The position numbers were made by a program, and so were the translations under genes. The notes under the pieces were generated by a model, which did no database searches, had not been told where the DNA came from, and saw only the letters and a list, made by a program, of their open reading frames with translations. Source: JAJDIA01 sp031555145 (GTDB taxonomy: Bacteria > Bacteroidota > Bacteroidia > Bacteroidales > Tannerellaceae). From it: 64,000 nt of DNA. The stretch is taken from positions 1-64,000 of the forward strand of contig JAVBUR010000046.1 of the NCBI GenBank assembly GCA_031555145.1, written 5' to 3'. Of this stretch, positions 23,106 to 32,280 are shown one piece after another. Position 1 is the first letter of the stretch, and every line of letters starts with the position of its first letter.

Positions 23106-25000
23106 TAGCTCACCATCGTGCCATCGAATACGAGGCGTTTGTCGTGGTCGGCCAGTTGGCGGACCACGTACATCGTCTTGCCTGCCGGGAAGGGTAGGGC
23201 ATCGACTACCTGGTGGATGGGGGTAGGTGTGGGAGATAGCCGGCTGAGAAGGGCGTTGCTGATGCCGGCGAACTCGGCCTCGTCGGCTGTCTGCCCTTTG
23301 CGGGAGAGGCATACGTCGCAGATACCGCAGTCGGCGGCTTCCGTCTCGCCGAAATACAGCAGCAGCAGGCGGCTGCGGCAAAGGATCGTCTCATCGATGT
23401 ATGACAGTACCCCGGCGGAACGCTTTTCCGAACGTTCCTTCCGTTCTTCGTAGGCCGGGCGCGGAATGGAGAGGTAGCGCTGTTCTTCCCGGGTACGGGT
23501 GTAGATGACGAGTGGCGTCTTCTTCTGCGGAATATAATGCAGGAGGCGCATCTTGGAAAGCGCCGACAAGGTGTCGTATACCTGCTGCGGCGTATGCCCG
23601 CTGCGGGTGGCGATCAACCGTTCATCGAGATACACATAGTCGGCAAAGAGGCCGGTGTACGAGCGAAGCACGACCTGGAGGATGTCGTTCGTTTGCGTAT
23701 CCGGTTCGTGGTATTTGTATAATTCATCCCGGGTGCTGATAAAGCGCAGGCGGGAAGCGCTGTCTATCTCTTCTACATATTCTATATAGCCGGACAGTTC
23801 GAGTATCTTCAGCGCATGGAACGTGGGAGTGATCGGCAGGCGGAAGGCGCGGCAGAAGTCTTCAAGCGAAAAATCGTGGACGGTATCCAGCCCGAAGCCG
23901 ACGGCGATCTGGAAGTAATTCCCCAGCGCTTCGTAGACACGGTAGATAAACTCTTTTTCGGGAAACTCGTCGGTGATCCGCCGCTTCAGCGTGCCGGTAT
24001 CCGCATGGGCACAGAGGGCGACGGCATAGGCTTTCCGTTCGTCGCGCCCGGCGCGTCCAGCTTCCTGGAAATACTCTTCGAGGGAAGCGGGCATGTCGAT
24101 ATGGACCACCACCCGTACGTCGGGCTTGTCGATGCCCATCCCGAAGGCGTTGGTGGAGACGATGACCCGGCATTCGTCGTTCTTCCAACGGTTCTGCCGG
24201 AGGGTCTTTTCTTCGCGGTTGAGACCGGCGTGGTAGTAGTCGGCGGAGATACCGGCGGCTTGCAACTGCTGGGCGATCTCTTTCGTCCGCTTGCGGTTAC
24301 GGACGTAGACGATGGCAGTTCCCGGTACGTTCCGGAGGATATGTACCAACTCCCCGGTCTTGTTTTCCGTCTGGCGGACGCTGTAGGAGAGGTTTGTACG
24401 GAGGAAACTTTTCCGGAAGACATTCTTCTGCCGGAAACCGAGACGATCCTGGATATCGTCTACCACCTCTGCGGTGGCGGTGGCGGTCAGCGCCAGGACG
24501 GGGACACCGGGCAGCAGCTCGCGGATCTCGGCGATACGCAGGTAGGAGGGGCGGAAGTCATATCCCCATTGGGAGATACAGTGACTCTCGTCGACCACCA
24601 GCAGGCAGACATCCATGGCCTGTAGCTTGGCACGGAAGAGTTCCGTGCCCAGGCGTTCGGGCGAGACATAGAGGAATTTGTAGTTACCGAAGATACAGTT
24701 CTCCAGTTGGACGATGATCTCGTCGCGTGACATGCCCGAGTAGACGGCCGTCGCTTTGATGCCCCGCCGTCGCAGGTTGTCGACCTGGTCTTTCATCAGG
24801 GCGATGAGGGGGGTGACGACCAGGCAGAGGCCCTCCATCGCCATCGTCGGTACCTGGAAGGTGAGTGACTTTCCTCCGCCGGTAGGCATCAGGCCGAGCG
24901 TGTCACGACCGGCACAGACGGAGTGGATAATGTCTTCCTGCAGCGGTCGGAAGGCTGTGTATCCCCAGTATCGGCTTAGTATGTCGTGGTAGACGTCCAC
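23090..25000 (-). CDS. recQ: ATP-dependent DNA helicase RecQ
   Basis: 636 aa. DNA repair helicase (3' to 5'). Walker A MPTGGGKSLTFQ (about 39-50), DESH box (about 135), ALTATAT, motif VI QEAGRAGRD (about 320) and an RQC zinc site (CRSRLLLLYFG, then CGICDVC, about 555-575). The chain ends shortly after a degenerate winged-helix region without a recognisable HRDC domain. It starts 13 bp after recJ on the same strand, giving a recJ-recQ repair operon matching the joint RecJ/RecQ action at stalled forks. It overlaps convergent thuA by 16 bp. Confidence 0.95.
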   Translation of the reverse strand: MDVYHDILSRYWGYTAFRPLQEDIIHSVCAGRDTLGLMPTGGGKSLTFQVPTMAMEGLCLVVTPLIALMKDQVDNLRRRGIKATAVYSGMSRDEIIVQLENCIFGNYKFLYVSPERLGTELFRAKLQAMDVCLLVVDESHCISQWGYDFRPSYLRIAEIRELLPGVPVLALTATATAEVVDDIQDRLGFRQKNVFRKSFLRTNLSYSVRQTENKTGELVHILRNVPGTAIVYVRNRKRTKEIAQQLQAAGISADYYHAGLNREEKTLRQNRWKNDECRVIVSTNAFGMGIDKPDVRVVVHIDMPASLEEYFQEAGRAGRDERKAYAVALCAHADTGTLKRRITDEFPEKEFIYRVYEALGNYFQIAVGFGLDTVHDFSLEDFCRAFRLPITPTFHALKILELSGYIEYVEEIDSASRLRFISTRDELYKYHEPDTQTNDILQVVLRSYTGLFADYVYLDERLIATRSGHTPQQVYDTLSALSKMRLLHYIPQKKTPLVIYTRTREEQRYLSIPRPAYEERKERSEKRSAGVLSYIDETILCRSRLLLLYFGETEAADCGICDVCLSRKGQTADEAEFAGISNALLSRLSPTPTPIHQVVDALPFPAGKTMYVVRQLADHDKRLVFDGTMVSYHSDL

Positions 25001-25013
25001 CGCAACCTCCGCT

Positions 25014-26741
25014 TTATTCGTTCGGGTCTGTCTTGATGTCTTTGATCAACAACTGGATGGTGGTGTTGCCGTTGTAGGTGTTTTCCTCCACTGTATAGCA
25101 GATGCTGAAGGGTTTCATCTCCTTGATGTAGTCGTTGTATTGGTGCATCCCGAAGGCGATCCCGTGCATGGGGCTCGATGAATGGCTGTCGATCAGTTCC
25201 AGCTTGATATGTTCCGAGTCTTTGCCGACCAGCTTGCTTGTCCCATAGTCTTTCACGTGGTGGGTGCAGAAGATGGGCTTCTGGTTGTCGGGTCCGAAGG
25301 GGTTCATGCGCTTGAGGTCGCTGACGAACCGGGCATTGATCTCCTTGAAATCCAGGGAGGCGTCGATGTCGATCTGGGGGATCATCTGTTCGGTGATGAT
25401 CTCTTCGCCGGCCAGGCCCATGAAGCGGTTGATGAAGGCTTCGAGGTTCTCTTCCCGCAGGGAGAGACCTGCGGCATAGGTATGCCCGCCGAAGTTTTCC
25501 AGCAGGTCGCGGCAACTCTCGATGGCTTTGTAGATATCAAAGCCGGTGATGGAACGGGCGGAACCTGTGATCAGCTCGGACGACTTGGTCAGCACCACGG
25601 CCGGACGGTAGTATTTCTCCGTCAGGCGGGATGCGACGATACCGATCACCCCTTTGTGCCAGCCCGGATCGTAGATCACAATGGCTTTGCGGTCTTCCAT
25701 GTTGGGGAACTTGTCGATGATGGCGTTGGCCTCGTCGGTAATCTTCTTGTCGAGTTCGCGGCGTTCGTCGTTATACTGGTTGATGCTTTCGCTTTTTTCA
25801 CGGGCTACTTCGCTGTCTTTGGCCAGGAGGAGTTCGACGGCTTCCTTGCCGTTCATCATACGGCCGGAGGCGTTGATGCGGGGGCCGATCTTGAAGACGA
25901 TGTCGGAGATGGTGATCTCCTTGCCCGTCAGTCCGCAGATGTCGATGATACCTTTCAGTCCCAGGCTGGGATTGCTGTTGAGCTGCTTCAGTCCGTGGTG
26001 TGCCATGATCCGGTTCTCGCCGGTGATGGGTACGATATCGGAGGCAATGCTGACGGCGACGAGTTCGAGCAACTGTTCCAGTTTGGACGTGTCGAACCCA
26101 TTGTCTTTGGCAAAGGCCTGCATGAATTTGAAACCTACGCCACAGCCCGAGAGGTGTTCGTAGGGGTAGATGGAATCTGTCCGTTTGGCGTCGAGCACGG
26201 CCACGGCCGCCGGCAGGGTGTCGTCGGGCATGTGGTGGTCGCAGATAATGAAGTCGATGCCTTTCCCCTTGGCATATTCGATCTTCTCGATGGCTTTGAT
26301 GCCACAGTCGAGCGTGATGACCAGCGTGATGCCGTTTTCATACGCATAATCAATCCCCTTGTACGATATCCCGTATCCTTCATCGTACCGGTCGGGTATG
26401 TAGAAATCCAACGTAGACGAAAACGGTTTCAGATACTTGTACACTAATGAAACGGCCGTCGTGCCGTCTACATCATAATCCCCGTAGATCAAGATCTTTT
26501 CCTTATGACCCAGCGCCTTGTTCAGGCGCTTCACCGCTTTGGCCATATCCGGCATCAGAAACGGGTCGTGCAGGTTATGCAGGTTGGGCTTAAAGAACTT
26601 TTTTGCTTCCTCCGTTGAGGTTATTCCCCGCTGGACCAGCAATAAAGCTATCGTCGGGCTGATGCTGAGTTGTTCAGCCAGCACCGCTCTTTTATGTAAC
26701 TCTTCTTCTGTAGGGGTTTGAAAGTTCCATTTGTTAGTCAT
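25014..26741 (-). CDS. recJ: Single-stranded-DNA-specific exonuclease RecJ
   Basis: 575 aa. A 5' to 3' ssDNA exonuclease of the DHH family. Motifs: YGDYDVDGTTA (motif I, about 82-92), the DCGIK strand, CDHHMP (DHH, about 167-172) and GRMMNGKEA in the core. The DHHA1 domain has GGHTYAAGLSL (about 418-428), and an OB-like C-terminal region follows. It is the first gene of a recJ-recQ operon. The start is preceded by a purine-rich leader and a perfect hairpin (26780-26798). Confidence 0.96.
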   Translation of the reverse strand: MTNKWNFQTPTEEELHKRAVLAEQLSISPTIALLLVQRGITSTEEAKKFFKPNLHNLHDPFLMPDMAKAVKRLNKALGHKEKILIYGDYDVDGTTAVSLVYKYLKPFSSTLDFYIPDRYDEGYGISYKGIDYAYENGITLVITLDCGIKAIEKIEYAKGKGIDFIICDHHMPDDTLPAAVAVLDAKRTDSIYPYEHLSGCGVGFKFMQAFAKDNGFDTSKLEQLLELVAVSIASDIVPITGENRIMAHHGLKQLNSNPSLGLKGIIDICGLTGKEITISDIVFKIGPRINASGRMMNGKEAVELLLAKDSEVAREKSESINQYNDERRELDKKITDEANAIIDKFPNMEDRKAIVIYDPGWHKGVIGIVASRLTEKYYRPAVVLTKSSELITGSARSITGFDIYKAIESCRDLLENFGGHTYAAGLSLREENLEAFINRFMGLAGEEIITEQMIPQIDIDASLDFKEINARFVSDLKRMNPFGPDNQKPIFCTHHVKDYGTSKLVGKDSEHIKLELIDSHSSSPMHGIAFGMHQYNDYIKEMKPFSICYTVEENTYNGNTTIQLLIKDIKTDPNE

Positions 26742-26779
26742 TAATATATCTTTTTTTTCTTTTTTTTCTCTCTCTCAGT

Positions 26780-26798
26780 GGATTACGCCACGTAATCC
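26780..26798. promoter_or_regulatory. 8-bp perfect hairpin in the recJ-tsaC divergent region
   Basis: GGATTACG-CCA-CGTAATCC, 38 bp upstream of recJ and 122 bp downstream of the predicted tsaC side promoter position on the opposite strand. It could be a repressor half-site pair or a leader hairpin in the recJ mRNA. On the recJ side it is followed by a long purine run. Confidence 0.5.
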
Positions 26799-26919
26799 GG
26801 TATGTACCGTGGGGCACAATGAATGAATTTGTAAAATTAGGTATTTTATGTGGAAATATACTATGATCGTTCATAAAATAGTTTTCGTGTTATTTTTTTC
26901 TAATCTCCCGAATGATTTG

Positions 26920-26927
26920 TAATTTTG
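26920..26927 (+). promoter_or_regulatory. -7 element of the tsaC operon
   Basis: TAATTTTG fits TAnnTTTG, 20 bp before the ATG at 26948. A T-rich stretch occupies the -33 region. Confidence 0.6.
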
Positions 26928-26947
26928 CCTCTCTAACACAGTAAGCT

Positions 26948-27508
26948 ATGACGGACGATATTAAAAAAGCCTGTGAAGTACTTCAGGCAGGAGGTATAAT
27001 CCTCTATCCCACTGACACCATTTGGGGAATCGGTTGCGATGCAACGAACGAAAAAGCAGTCCAGCGCATCTATGAGCTGAAACAACGCACCGACAATAAA
27101 GCCATGCTGGTGTTGATGGACGCCGCCGGCAAGCTGGAGACGTATGTGGATGAAGTGCCTGATATCGCCTGGGACCTGATCGAGGTGACCGACAAGCCGC
27201 TGACCCTCATTTTCACAAAAGCAAAGAACCTGGCCACGAACCTGTTGGCCGGTGACGGCAGCGTGGGTATCCGCATCACCCGGGAAGCCTTTTCCAAACG
27301 ACTGTGTGAGGCGTTCCGCAAACCTCTTGTTTCGACTTCCGCCAACATCAGCGGAGAACCATTCCCTTCTTGTTTTTCCGACATCTCCGAGACCATTAAG
27401 CAAGGCGTCGACTATGTGGTGCAGTTCCGCCAGGAGGAAAAGCGGGAAGCGCAACCATCCGGTATTATCAAGTTAGATGCCGGAGGCCTTGTCCAGATTA
27501 TCCGATAA
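26948..27508 (+). CDS. tsaC: L-threonylcarbamoyladenylate synthase (Sua5/YciO/YrdC)
   Basis: 186 aa, the short TsaC form without the Sua5 extension. It makes threonylcarbamoyl-AMP from Thr, bicarbonate and ATP for the universal t6A37 tRNA modification. Family motifs: GGIILYPTDTIWGIGCDA (about 16-33), KQRTDNKAMLVLM and STSANISGEPF (about 133-143). It is first of a plus-strand run; the next gene starts one base after its stop. Confidence 0.93.
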   Translation: MTDDIKKACEVLQAGGIILYPTDTIWGIGCDATNEKAVQRIYELKQRTDNKAMLVLMDAAGKLETYVDEVPDIAWDLIEVTDKPLTLIFTKAKNLATNLLAGDGSVGIRITREAFSKRLCEAFRKPLVSTSANISGEPFPSCFSDISETIKQGVDYVVQFRQEEKREAQPSGIIKLDAGGLVQIIR

Positions 27509-27509
27509 A

Positions 27510-28910
27510 ATGAATAAACAGACACAGAGATGTAAATATATTCTTTCGGACTCTATAGCTGCTGTTGTTGCATGGCTGTTGTTCCTGTGGCTGCGTTATG
27601 AAGAAGTGGCTGTACATGAAGGGTATGGCTCGTTGGCAAACTACCTTTCCCATGCACAGGTATGGGAAGTGATCCTGTTGATCCCGTTCTTCTGGGGTAC
27701 GCTGTTCTATTTCTCCGGTTATTACAATAAGCCATTCGGAAAGTCGAGGTTGACGGAACTGTTCTCTACGTTGGTGGTGGTGACGATCGGCGTCGTATTG
27801 TTGTTCTTTGCGCTGATACTCGACGACCTGCCTTCTTCCTATTCGATTTATTACCGGCTCTTCTTTGCCCTGTGGGGACTTCAGTTTGTAGCCACCTATA
27901 TACCCCGGTTATGGATTACGCAGGATGGGATCCGTCGGATCCGTCGCCGTGAGTGGTCGCTACAGGTCGTGGTGATCGGGGTGGGCGAGAAAGCGCGCCG
28001 GGTAGCTTCCAGCCTGTACGACCAGGGATATACCATCGCCGGATTTATCCGGGAAGACCAGCCGGTGGACGTGCGGGTCGATGACGGTGACATCGCCGGT
28101 ACGGTGGCCGACCTGGCCGACGTGATCGCCTCCCGTCCGATCGACGAGCTGGTGATCGCCCTGGATGCGAACGACGACCGTGAATACCTCTCCATCCTCT
28201 ATTCGCTCTACCGCTTTAAGCGTCCGATCAAGATACTGGCCGACGATTCCAACCAACTGTCGAAAGTGACGATCCGCGCCATACAGGGCATCCCGCTGGT
28301 GGAGCTGACCGACAATAACTTCTCGGAGGCGGAAAAGAATATCAAGCTCTTTCTTGACCGGGTCGTGTCGGCCGTGATGCTGCTGCTGTTGTCGCCCTGT
28401 TTCGGCTATATTGCCTGGCGGGTGAAACGGGATTCACCGGGTCCGGTGTTTTTCCGGCAGGAGCGGGTCGGGTATATGGGCAAGCCGTTTATGATCTGCA
28501 AGTTCCGCACCATGTATGTGGGAGCGGAGAAGGAAGGGCCGCTGTTGGCCGCCGCGAACGATAGCCGGGTGACGCCCTTCGGCGCTACCATGCGCAAGTA
28601 CCGGTTAGACGAACTGCCCCAGTTCTGGAACGTACTGAAGGGGGATATGTCGCTGGTCGGTCCCCGTCCGGAACGGAAGTTCTTTATCGACCGCATCGTC
28701 GAACGGGCGCCTTACTACTACCTGCTCCATAACGTGCGCCCGGGTATCACCTCCCTCGGGATGGTGAAGTATGGCTATGCCGTGGATGTGGATCAGATGA
28801 TCGAACGGCTGAAGTACGATATGATGTACTATGAAAATATGTCTCTGGTACTGGATCTGACGATCCTTGTCTACACCGTCCGGACAGTAATCACAGGTAA
28901 AGGTATTTAA
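27510..28910 (+). CDS. Polyprenyl-phosphate hexose-1-phosphate transferase (WcaJ-like)
   Basis: 466 aa from the ATG at 27510; an in-frame upstream start at 27477 would overlap tsaC and is less likely. Four N-terminal membrane helices (about 5-120) precede a CoA_binding_3-like Rossmann region (about 135-250, LQVVVIGVGEKAR). The last roughly 190 residues are the bacterial sugar transferase domain: KRDSPGPVFFRQERVG, FMICKFRTM, RKYRLDELPQFWNVL and SLVGPRPE. It transfers hexose-1-phosphate to undecaprenyl phosphate to start exopolysaccharide, capsule or O-glycan synthesis. No other glycosyltransferase is adjacent, so it may act on distant clusters. Confidence 0.92.
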   Translation: MNKQTQRCKYILSDSIAAVVAWLLFLWLRYEEVAVHEGYGSLANYLSHAQVWEVILLIPFFWGTLFYFSGYYNKPFGKSRLTELFSTLVVVTIGVVLLFFALILDDLPSSYSIYYRLFFALWGLQFVATYIPRLWITQDGIRRIRRREWSLQVVVIGVGEKARRVASSLYDQGYTIAGFIREDQPVDVRVDDGDIAGTVADLADVIASRPIDELVIALDANDDREYLSILYSLYRFKRPIKILADDSNQLSKVTIRAIQGIPLVELTDNNFSEAEKNIKLFLDRVVSAVMLLLLSPCFGYIAWRVKRDSPGPVFFRQERVGYMGKPFMICKFRTMYVGAEKEGPLLAAANDSRVTPFGATMRKYRLDELPQFWNVLKGDMSLVGPRPERKFFIDRIVERAPYYYLLHNVRPGITSLGMVKYGYAVDVDQMIERLKYDMMYYENMSLVLDLTILVYTVRTVITGKGI

Positions 28911-28912
28911 CT

Positions 28913-30697
28913 ATGGAAAAAGCGAGTTTGTTTTATCGGTTCCTCCTCTGGCGCGACGAACATATCAAGGAGAAGCACTTCATCCTGATCGTCAGTTTCA
29001 TCGTCGGCCTGTGTACGGCTGCGGCGGCTATTGTGCTGAAGCAGTTGATCCACTTTATCCAACAGCTGTTGACGGGGGGATTCGATCCCGACCGGGTGAA
29101 CTTCCTCTACCTGCTCTATCCCGTGATCGGTATCCTGCTGGCCGGTTTGTTCGTGAAGTATATTGTACGCGATGATATCAGCCACGGGGTGACGAAGATA
29201 TTGTATGCCATCTCCCAACGGAAGAGCCGCATCAAGCCCCACAATACGTGGAGCTCGATTGTGGGTAGCGCCGTGACGATCGGTTTCGGCGGATCGGTAG
29301 GGGCGGAGGCCCCGATCGTGCTGACGGGCGCCGCCATCGGTTCGAACCTGGGGCGTATGTTCCGGCTGGAACAGAAGACGCTGATGCTGCTCGTCGGCTG
29401 CGGGGCGGCCGGCGCCATTGCCGGTATCTTCAAGGCACCGATTGCCGGACTGGTGTTCGTGATCGAGGTGCTGTTGCTCGACCTGACGATGACGTCCGTA
29501 CTGCCGCTGCTGATCTCATCCGTGACGGCGGCCACCGTCTCCTATATCTTTACCGGGACGGATGCTATGTTCAAGTTTTCGCAGACAGAGGTGTTCGAGA
29601 TCGGACGTATCCCCTATGTACTGCTGCTGGGTATCTTCTGCGGGCTGGTCTCACTCTATTTTACCCGGGTGATGAACCGCATCGAGGGCTTTTATCGACG
29701 GCTGGGCAATTACTGGAAGAAGTTTGTGCTCGGGGGCGTGACGCTCAGCCTGCTTATCTTCTTCTTCCCCCCGTTGTACGGGGAAGGATACGACACGATC
29801 GGGTCGCTGCTGAACGGGCAGTTCGCCCATATTATGGATAAGAGCCTGTTCTACGACTTCAGTAGTTCCTACTGGGGGATCATTATCTTCCTCGGACTGA
29901 TCCTGCTCTTCAAGGTCTTTGCTTCCAGCGCCACCAATGCCGGCGGCGGGGTAGGGGGTATCTTCGCGCCGAGTTTGTTCCTGGGCTGTATCGCAGGCTT
30001 TATCTTCTCGCATGTATCCAACTATTTTCCGCAAACGATCTATCTGTCGGAGAAGAACTTTGCCCTGCTGGGCATGGCCGGGGTGATGTCGGCCGTCATG
30101 CATGCGCCGCTGACGGGTGTGTTCCTGATCGCCGAGCTGACCGGGGGCTACGACCTGTTTCTTCCGCTGATGATCGTTTCGATCGGCGCTTATATCACCA
30201 TCCTGATGTTTGAGCCGCACAGCATCTACTCCATGCGTCTGGCGCAGAAAGGTGAACTGCTGACACACCATAAAGATAAGGCCGTGCTCACGCTGTTGAG
30301 CATGGACAGCGTGATCGAAAAGGATTTCCAGACCGTCACGCCTGCGATGTCGCTCGGCGATATGGTGAAGGTGATTGCCAAGAGTAGCCGTAATATGTTC
30401 CCGGTCGTGAATGAAAAAGGCGTATTACTTGGTATCGTGCAACTCGACAACATCCGGAACATCATGTTCCGTCCCGAACTCTACAGCCGCTTTTATGTCA
30501 GCAAATTCATGGTCTCCGCCCCCGGCAAGATCCAACTGAACATGCCGATGGACCAGATCATGAAGATCTTCGACGACACGAAGGCGTGGAACCTCCCCGT
30601 AGTCGATGAAAAGGGGCATTACATTGGCTTCATGTCGAAGTCGAAGATATTTAACTCCTACCGCGAAGTGCTGGTAGAGAATTTCTCAGGCGATTAA
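28913..30697 (+). CDS. ClC-type chloride channel/transporter with CBS pair
   Basis: 594 aa. An 11 to 12-helix ClC core (about 20-430) with the signatures GSVGAEAPIVL (gating-glutamate region, expected GREGP pattern), FKAPIAGLVFVIEV and GGVGGIFAPSLFLG. A cytoplasmic C-terminal CBS pair (about 450-590) starts VIEKDFQTVTPAMSLGDMVK and FMVSAPGKIQLNMPMDQIM. It exchanges or conducts chloride, with CBS likely sensing nucleotides. It starts 2 bases after the sugar transferase gene stop, so co-transcribed. Confidence 0.93.
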   Translation: MEKASLFYRFLLWRDEHIKEKHFILIVSFIVGLCTAAAAIVLKQLIHFIQQLLTGGFDPDRVNFLYLLYPVIGILLAGLFVKYIVRDDISHGVTKILYAISQRKSRIKPHNTWSSIVGSAVTIGFGGSVGAEAPIVLTGAAIGSNLGRMFRLEQKTLMLLVGCGAAGAIAGIFKAPIAGLVFVIEVLLLDLTMTSVLPLLISSVTAATVSYIFTGTDAMFKFSQTEVFEIGRIPYVLLLGIFCGLVSLYFTRVMNRIEGFYRRLGNYWKKFVLGGVTLSLLIFFFPPLYGEGYDTIGSLLNGQFAHIMDKSLFYDFSSSYWGIIIFLGLILLFKVFASSATNAGGGVGGIFAPSLFLGCIAGFIFSHVSNYFPQTIYLSEKNFALLGMAGVMSAVMHAPLTGVFLIAELTGGYDLFLPLMIVSIGAYITILMFEPHSIYSMRLAQKGELLTHHKDKAVLTLLSMDSVIEKDFQTVTPAMSLGDMVKVIAKSSRNMFPVVNEKGVLLGIVQLDNIRNIMFRPELYSRFYVSKFMVSAPGKIQLNMPMDQIMKIFDDTKAWNLPVVDEKGHYIGFMSKSKIFNSYREVLVENFSGD

Positions 30698-30710
30698 AAT
30701 ACGTGAAAAG

Positions 30711-31748
30711 ATGAAGAAAGAAGAACTGCGTATCGTATATATGGGCACGCCCGAGTTTGCCGTCGAAAGCCTCCGTGCCCTGGTGGAAGGCGGGTATAAT
30801 GTGGTCGGTGTGATCACGATGCCCGATAAGCCCGTGGGCCGTCATGCCAGTGTACTGCAGGCCAGCCCGGTGAAGCAATATGCCGAGTCGGCTGGTTTGC
30901 CTGTCCTCCAGCCCGAACGGTTGAAAGACGAAGCCTTCGTCGAAGCCCTCCGCGCCTGGAAGCCCGACCTGCAGATTGTGGTCGCCTTCCGTATGCTGCC
31001 CGAAGTGGTGTGGGACATGCCCCGGTTGGGGACGTTCAACCTCCACGGCTCCCTGCTTCCCCAGTACCGGGGAGCGGCTCCGATCAACTGGGCGGTGATC
31101 AATGGGGATGCCGAGACAGGTGTCACTACCTTCTTTCTGACGCACGAGATCGATACCGGCAAGATCATCCGGCAAGCCCGCCGGCCGATCGCCGAGACGG
31201 ACGACGTGGGCATCGTCTACGACGCCCTGATGCACCTCGGCGCAGGCCTGGTGACGGAAACCGTCGACCTGATCCTCACCGGTCAGGTGGATGCCGTGGC
31301 GCAGGATGCGCTCTATACCGACCCGTCCGCCCTGCGTCCCGCCCCGAAAATCTTCAAGGAAACCTGCCGTATCGATTGGGAACAGCCAATGAAACGGGTG
31401 TATGATTTCATCCGTGGCCTGTCGCCCTATCCCGCCGCCTGGACGGAACTGGTGGCGCCCGGTGTCGAGCCTATCGTCCTCAAGGTCTACCAGGCCGCGA
31501 AGCGCCCCGTCAGCCCTATCCCTCCGGCAGGCTCTTCGGATGCGCCATCTGCCGTGCTCCCTGAGCCGCTTCCTGCGGGGACGATCCGGACCGACGGCAA
31601 GTCTTTTGTCGACGTGGCTGTTGCCGATGGCTTCGTCCGTCTGCTATCCGTCCAACTGGCGGGGAAGAAGCGGATGTCGGTGGTCGATTTCCTGAATGGC
31701 TTTAAACAGATCGAACGTTTCCGTTGTACGACGGATCAAGTCGGGTAG
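30711..31748 (+). CDS. fmt: Methionyl-tRNA formyltransferase
   Basis: 345 aa. Formylates initiator Met-tRNA using 10-formyl-THF. N-terminal domain: RIVYMGTPEFAVESL, the catalytic loop FNLHGSLLPQYRGAAPINWA (Asn and His about 110-112) and the later GDAETGVTTF. The C-terminal OB-like domain (about 215-345) contains a Pro/Ser/Ala-rich insert (about 265-290) not typical of E. coli Fmt. 13 bp after the ClC gene; the next gene begins 3 bases after its stop. Confidence 0.95.
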   Translation: MKKEELRIVYMGTPEFAVESLRALVEGGYNVVGVITMPDKPVGRHASVLQASPVKQYAESAGLPVLQPERLKDEAFVEALRAWKPDLQIVVAFRMLPEVVWDMPRLGTFNLHGSLLPQYRGAAPINWAVINGDAETGVTTFFLTHEIDTGKIIRQARRPIAETDDVGIVYDALMHLGAGLVTETVDLILTGQVDAVAQDALYTDPSALRPAPKIFKETCRIDWEQPMKRVYDFIRGLSPYPAAWTELVAPGVEPIVLKVYQAAKRPVSPIPPAGSSDAPSAVLPEPLPAGTIRTDGKSFVDVAVADGFVRLLSVQLAGKKRMSVVDFLNGFKQIERFRCTTDQVG

Positions 31749-31751
31749 GGG

Positions 31752-32129
31752 ATGCACTTCACGAAGCAAGCCCTGTATATCTTCCTGGGAACGGCCTGCC
31801 TGGTGCTGGGGACGGTCGGGATCTTTGTCCCCCTGCTTCCCACTACTCCTTTCTGGCTGCTGACCTGCTGGTTCTACGTCCGCAGCTCCGAAAAATTGTA
31901 TAACCGGGTGATGGCTAACCGCTACTTTGGCGCGTACGTACGCGCGTACATGATAGATAAAGCCATCCCCCTGCGCTCGAAGATCATCTCCCTGGCGGTG
32001 ATGTGGGGCTCCATCCTCCTGACCTGCCTTTTCCTTGTCGATCTGTGGTGGGTACGCCTGCTGCTGGTCGCCATCAGCGCCGCCGTCACCTGGCACATCC
32101 TCTCTTTCCCCACCCGTAAATCCGCCTAG
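31752..32129 (+). CDS. YbaN/DUF454 family membrane protein
   Basis: 125 aa with three hydrophobic segments (about 10-30, 32-45 and 80-115). The family signature is present: GTACLVLGTVGIFVPLLPTTPF, FWLLTCWFYVRSSEKLYNRV, YVRAYM and PLRSKI. Inner-membrane, function unknown. It is the last gene of the tsaC-to-fmt run; a 22-bp repeat array follows it directly in the convergent gap. Confidence 0.9.
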   Translation: MHFTKQALYIFLGTACLVLGTVGIFVPLLPTTPFWLLTCWFYVRSSEKLYNRVMANRYFGAYVRAYMIDKAIPLRSKIISLAVMWGSILLTCLFLVDLWWVRLLLVAISAAVTWHILSFPTRKSA

Positions 32130-32139
32130 TACGGCCGGA

Positions 32140-32275
32140 TGAGCATGTCGCTTCCGCGAGGCCTGCGTCTCAGCCTGCTGAGCCGTGCATGTCAGCCTGC
32201 TGAGTCGTGCATGTCAGTCGGCTGAGTCGTGCATGTCGCCCGGCTGAGTCGTGCGCCTCAATCCGCTGCGACGGG
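32140..32275. repeat. 22-bp tandem hairpin repeat array (locus C)
   Basis: Units start at 32140, 32157, 32179, 32201, 32223, 32245 and 32267; the last six are exactly 22 bp apart. Core units read TGAGTCGTGCATGTCAG; the second (CGAGGCCTGCGTCTCAG) and sixth (TGAGTCGTGCGCCTCA) are variants with stronger stems. The array fills the gap between the convergent DUF454 and GHL10 genes. Same family as loci at 1, 14444 and 57262. Confidence 0.92.
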
Positions 32276-32280
32276 CGGGG

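Noticed and set aside
27477..27508. Earlier start of the sugar transferase overlapping tsaC
   Set aside because: The first membrane helix follows naturally from the ATG at 27510; the extra residues show no family similarity.
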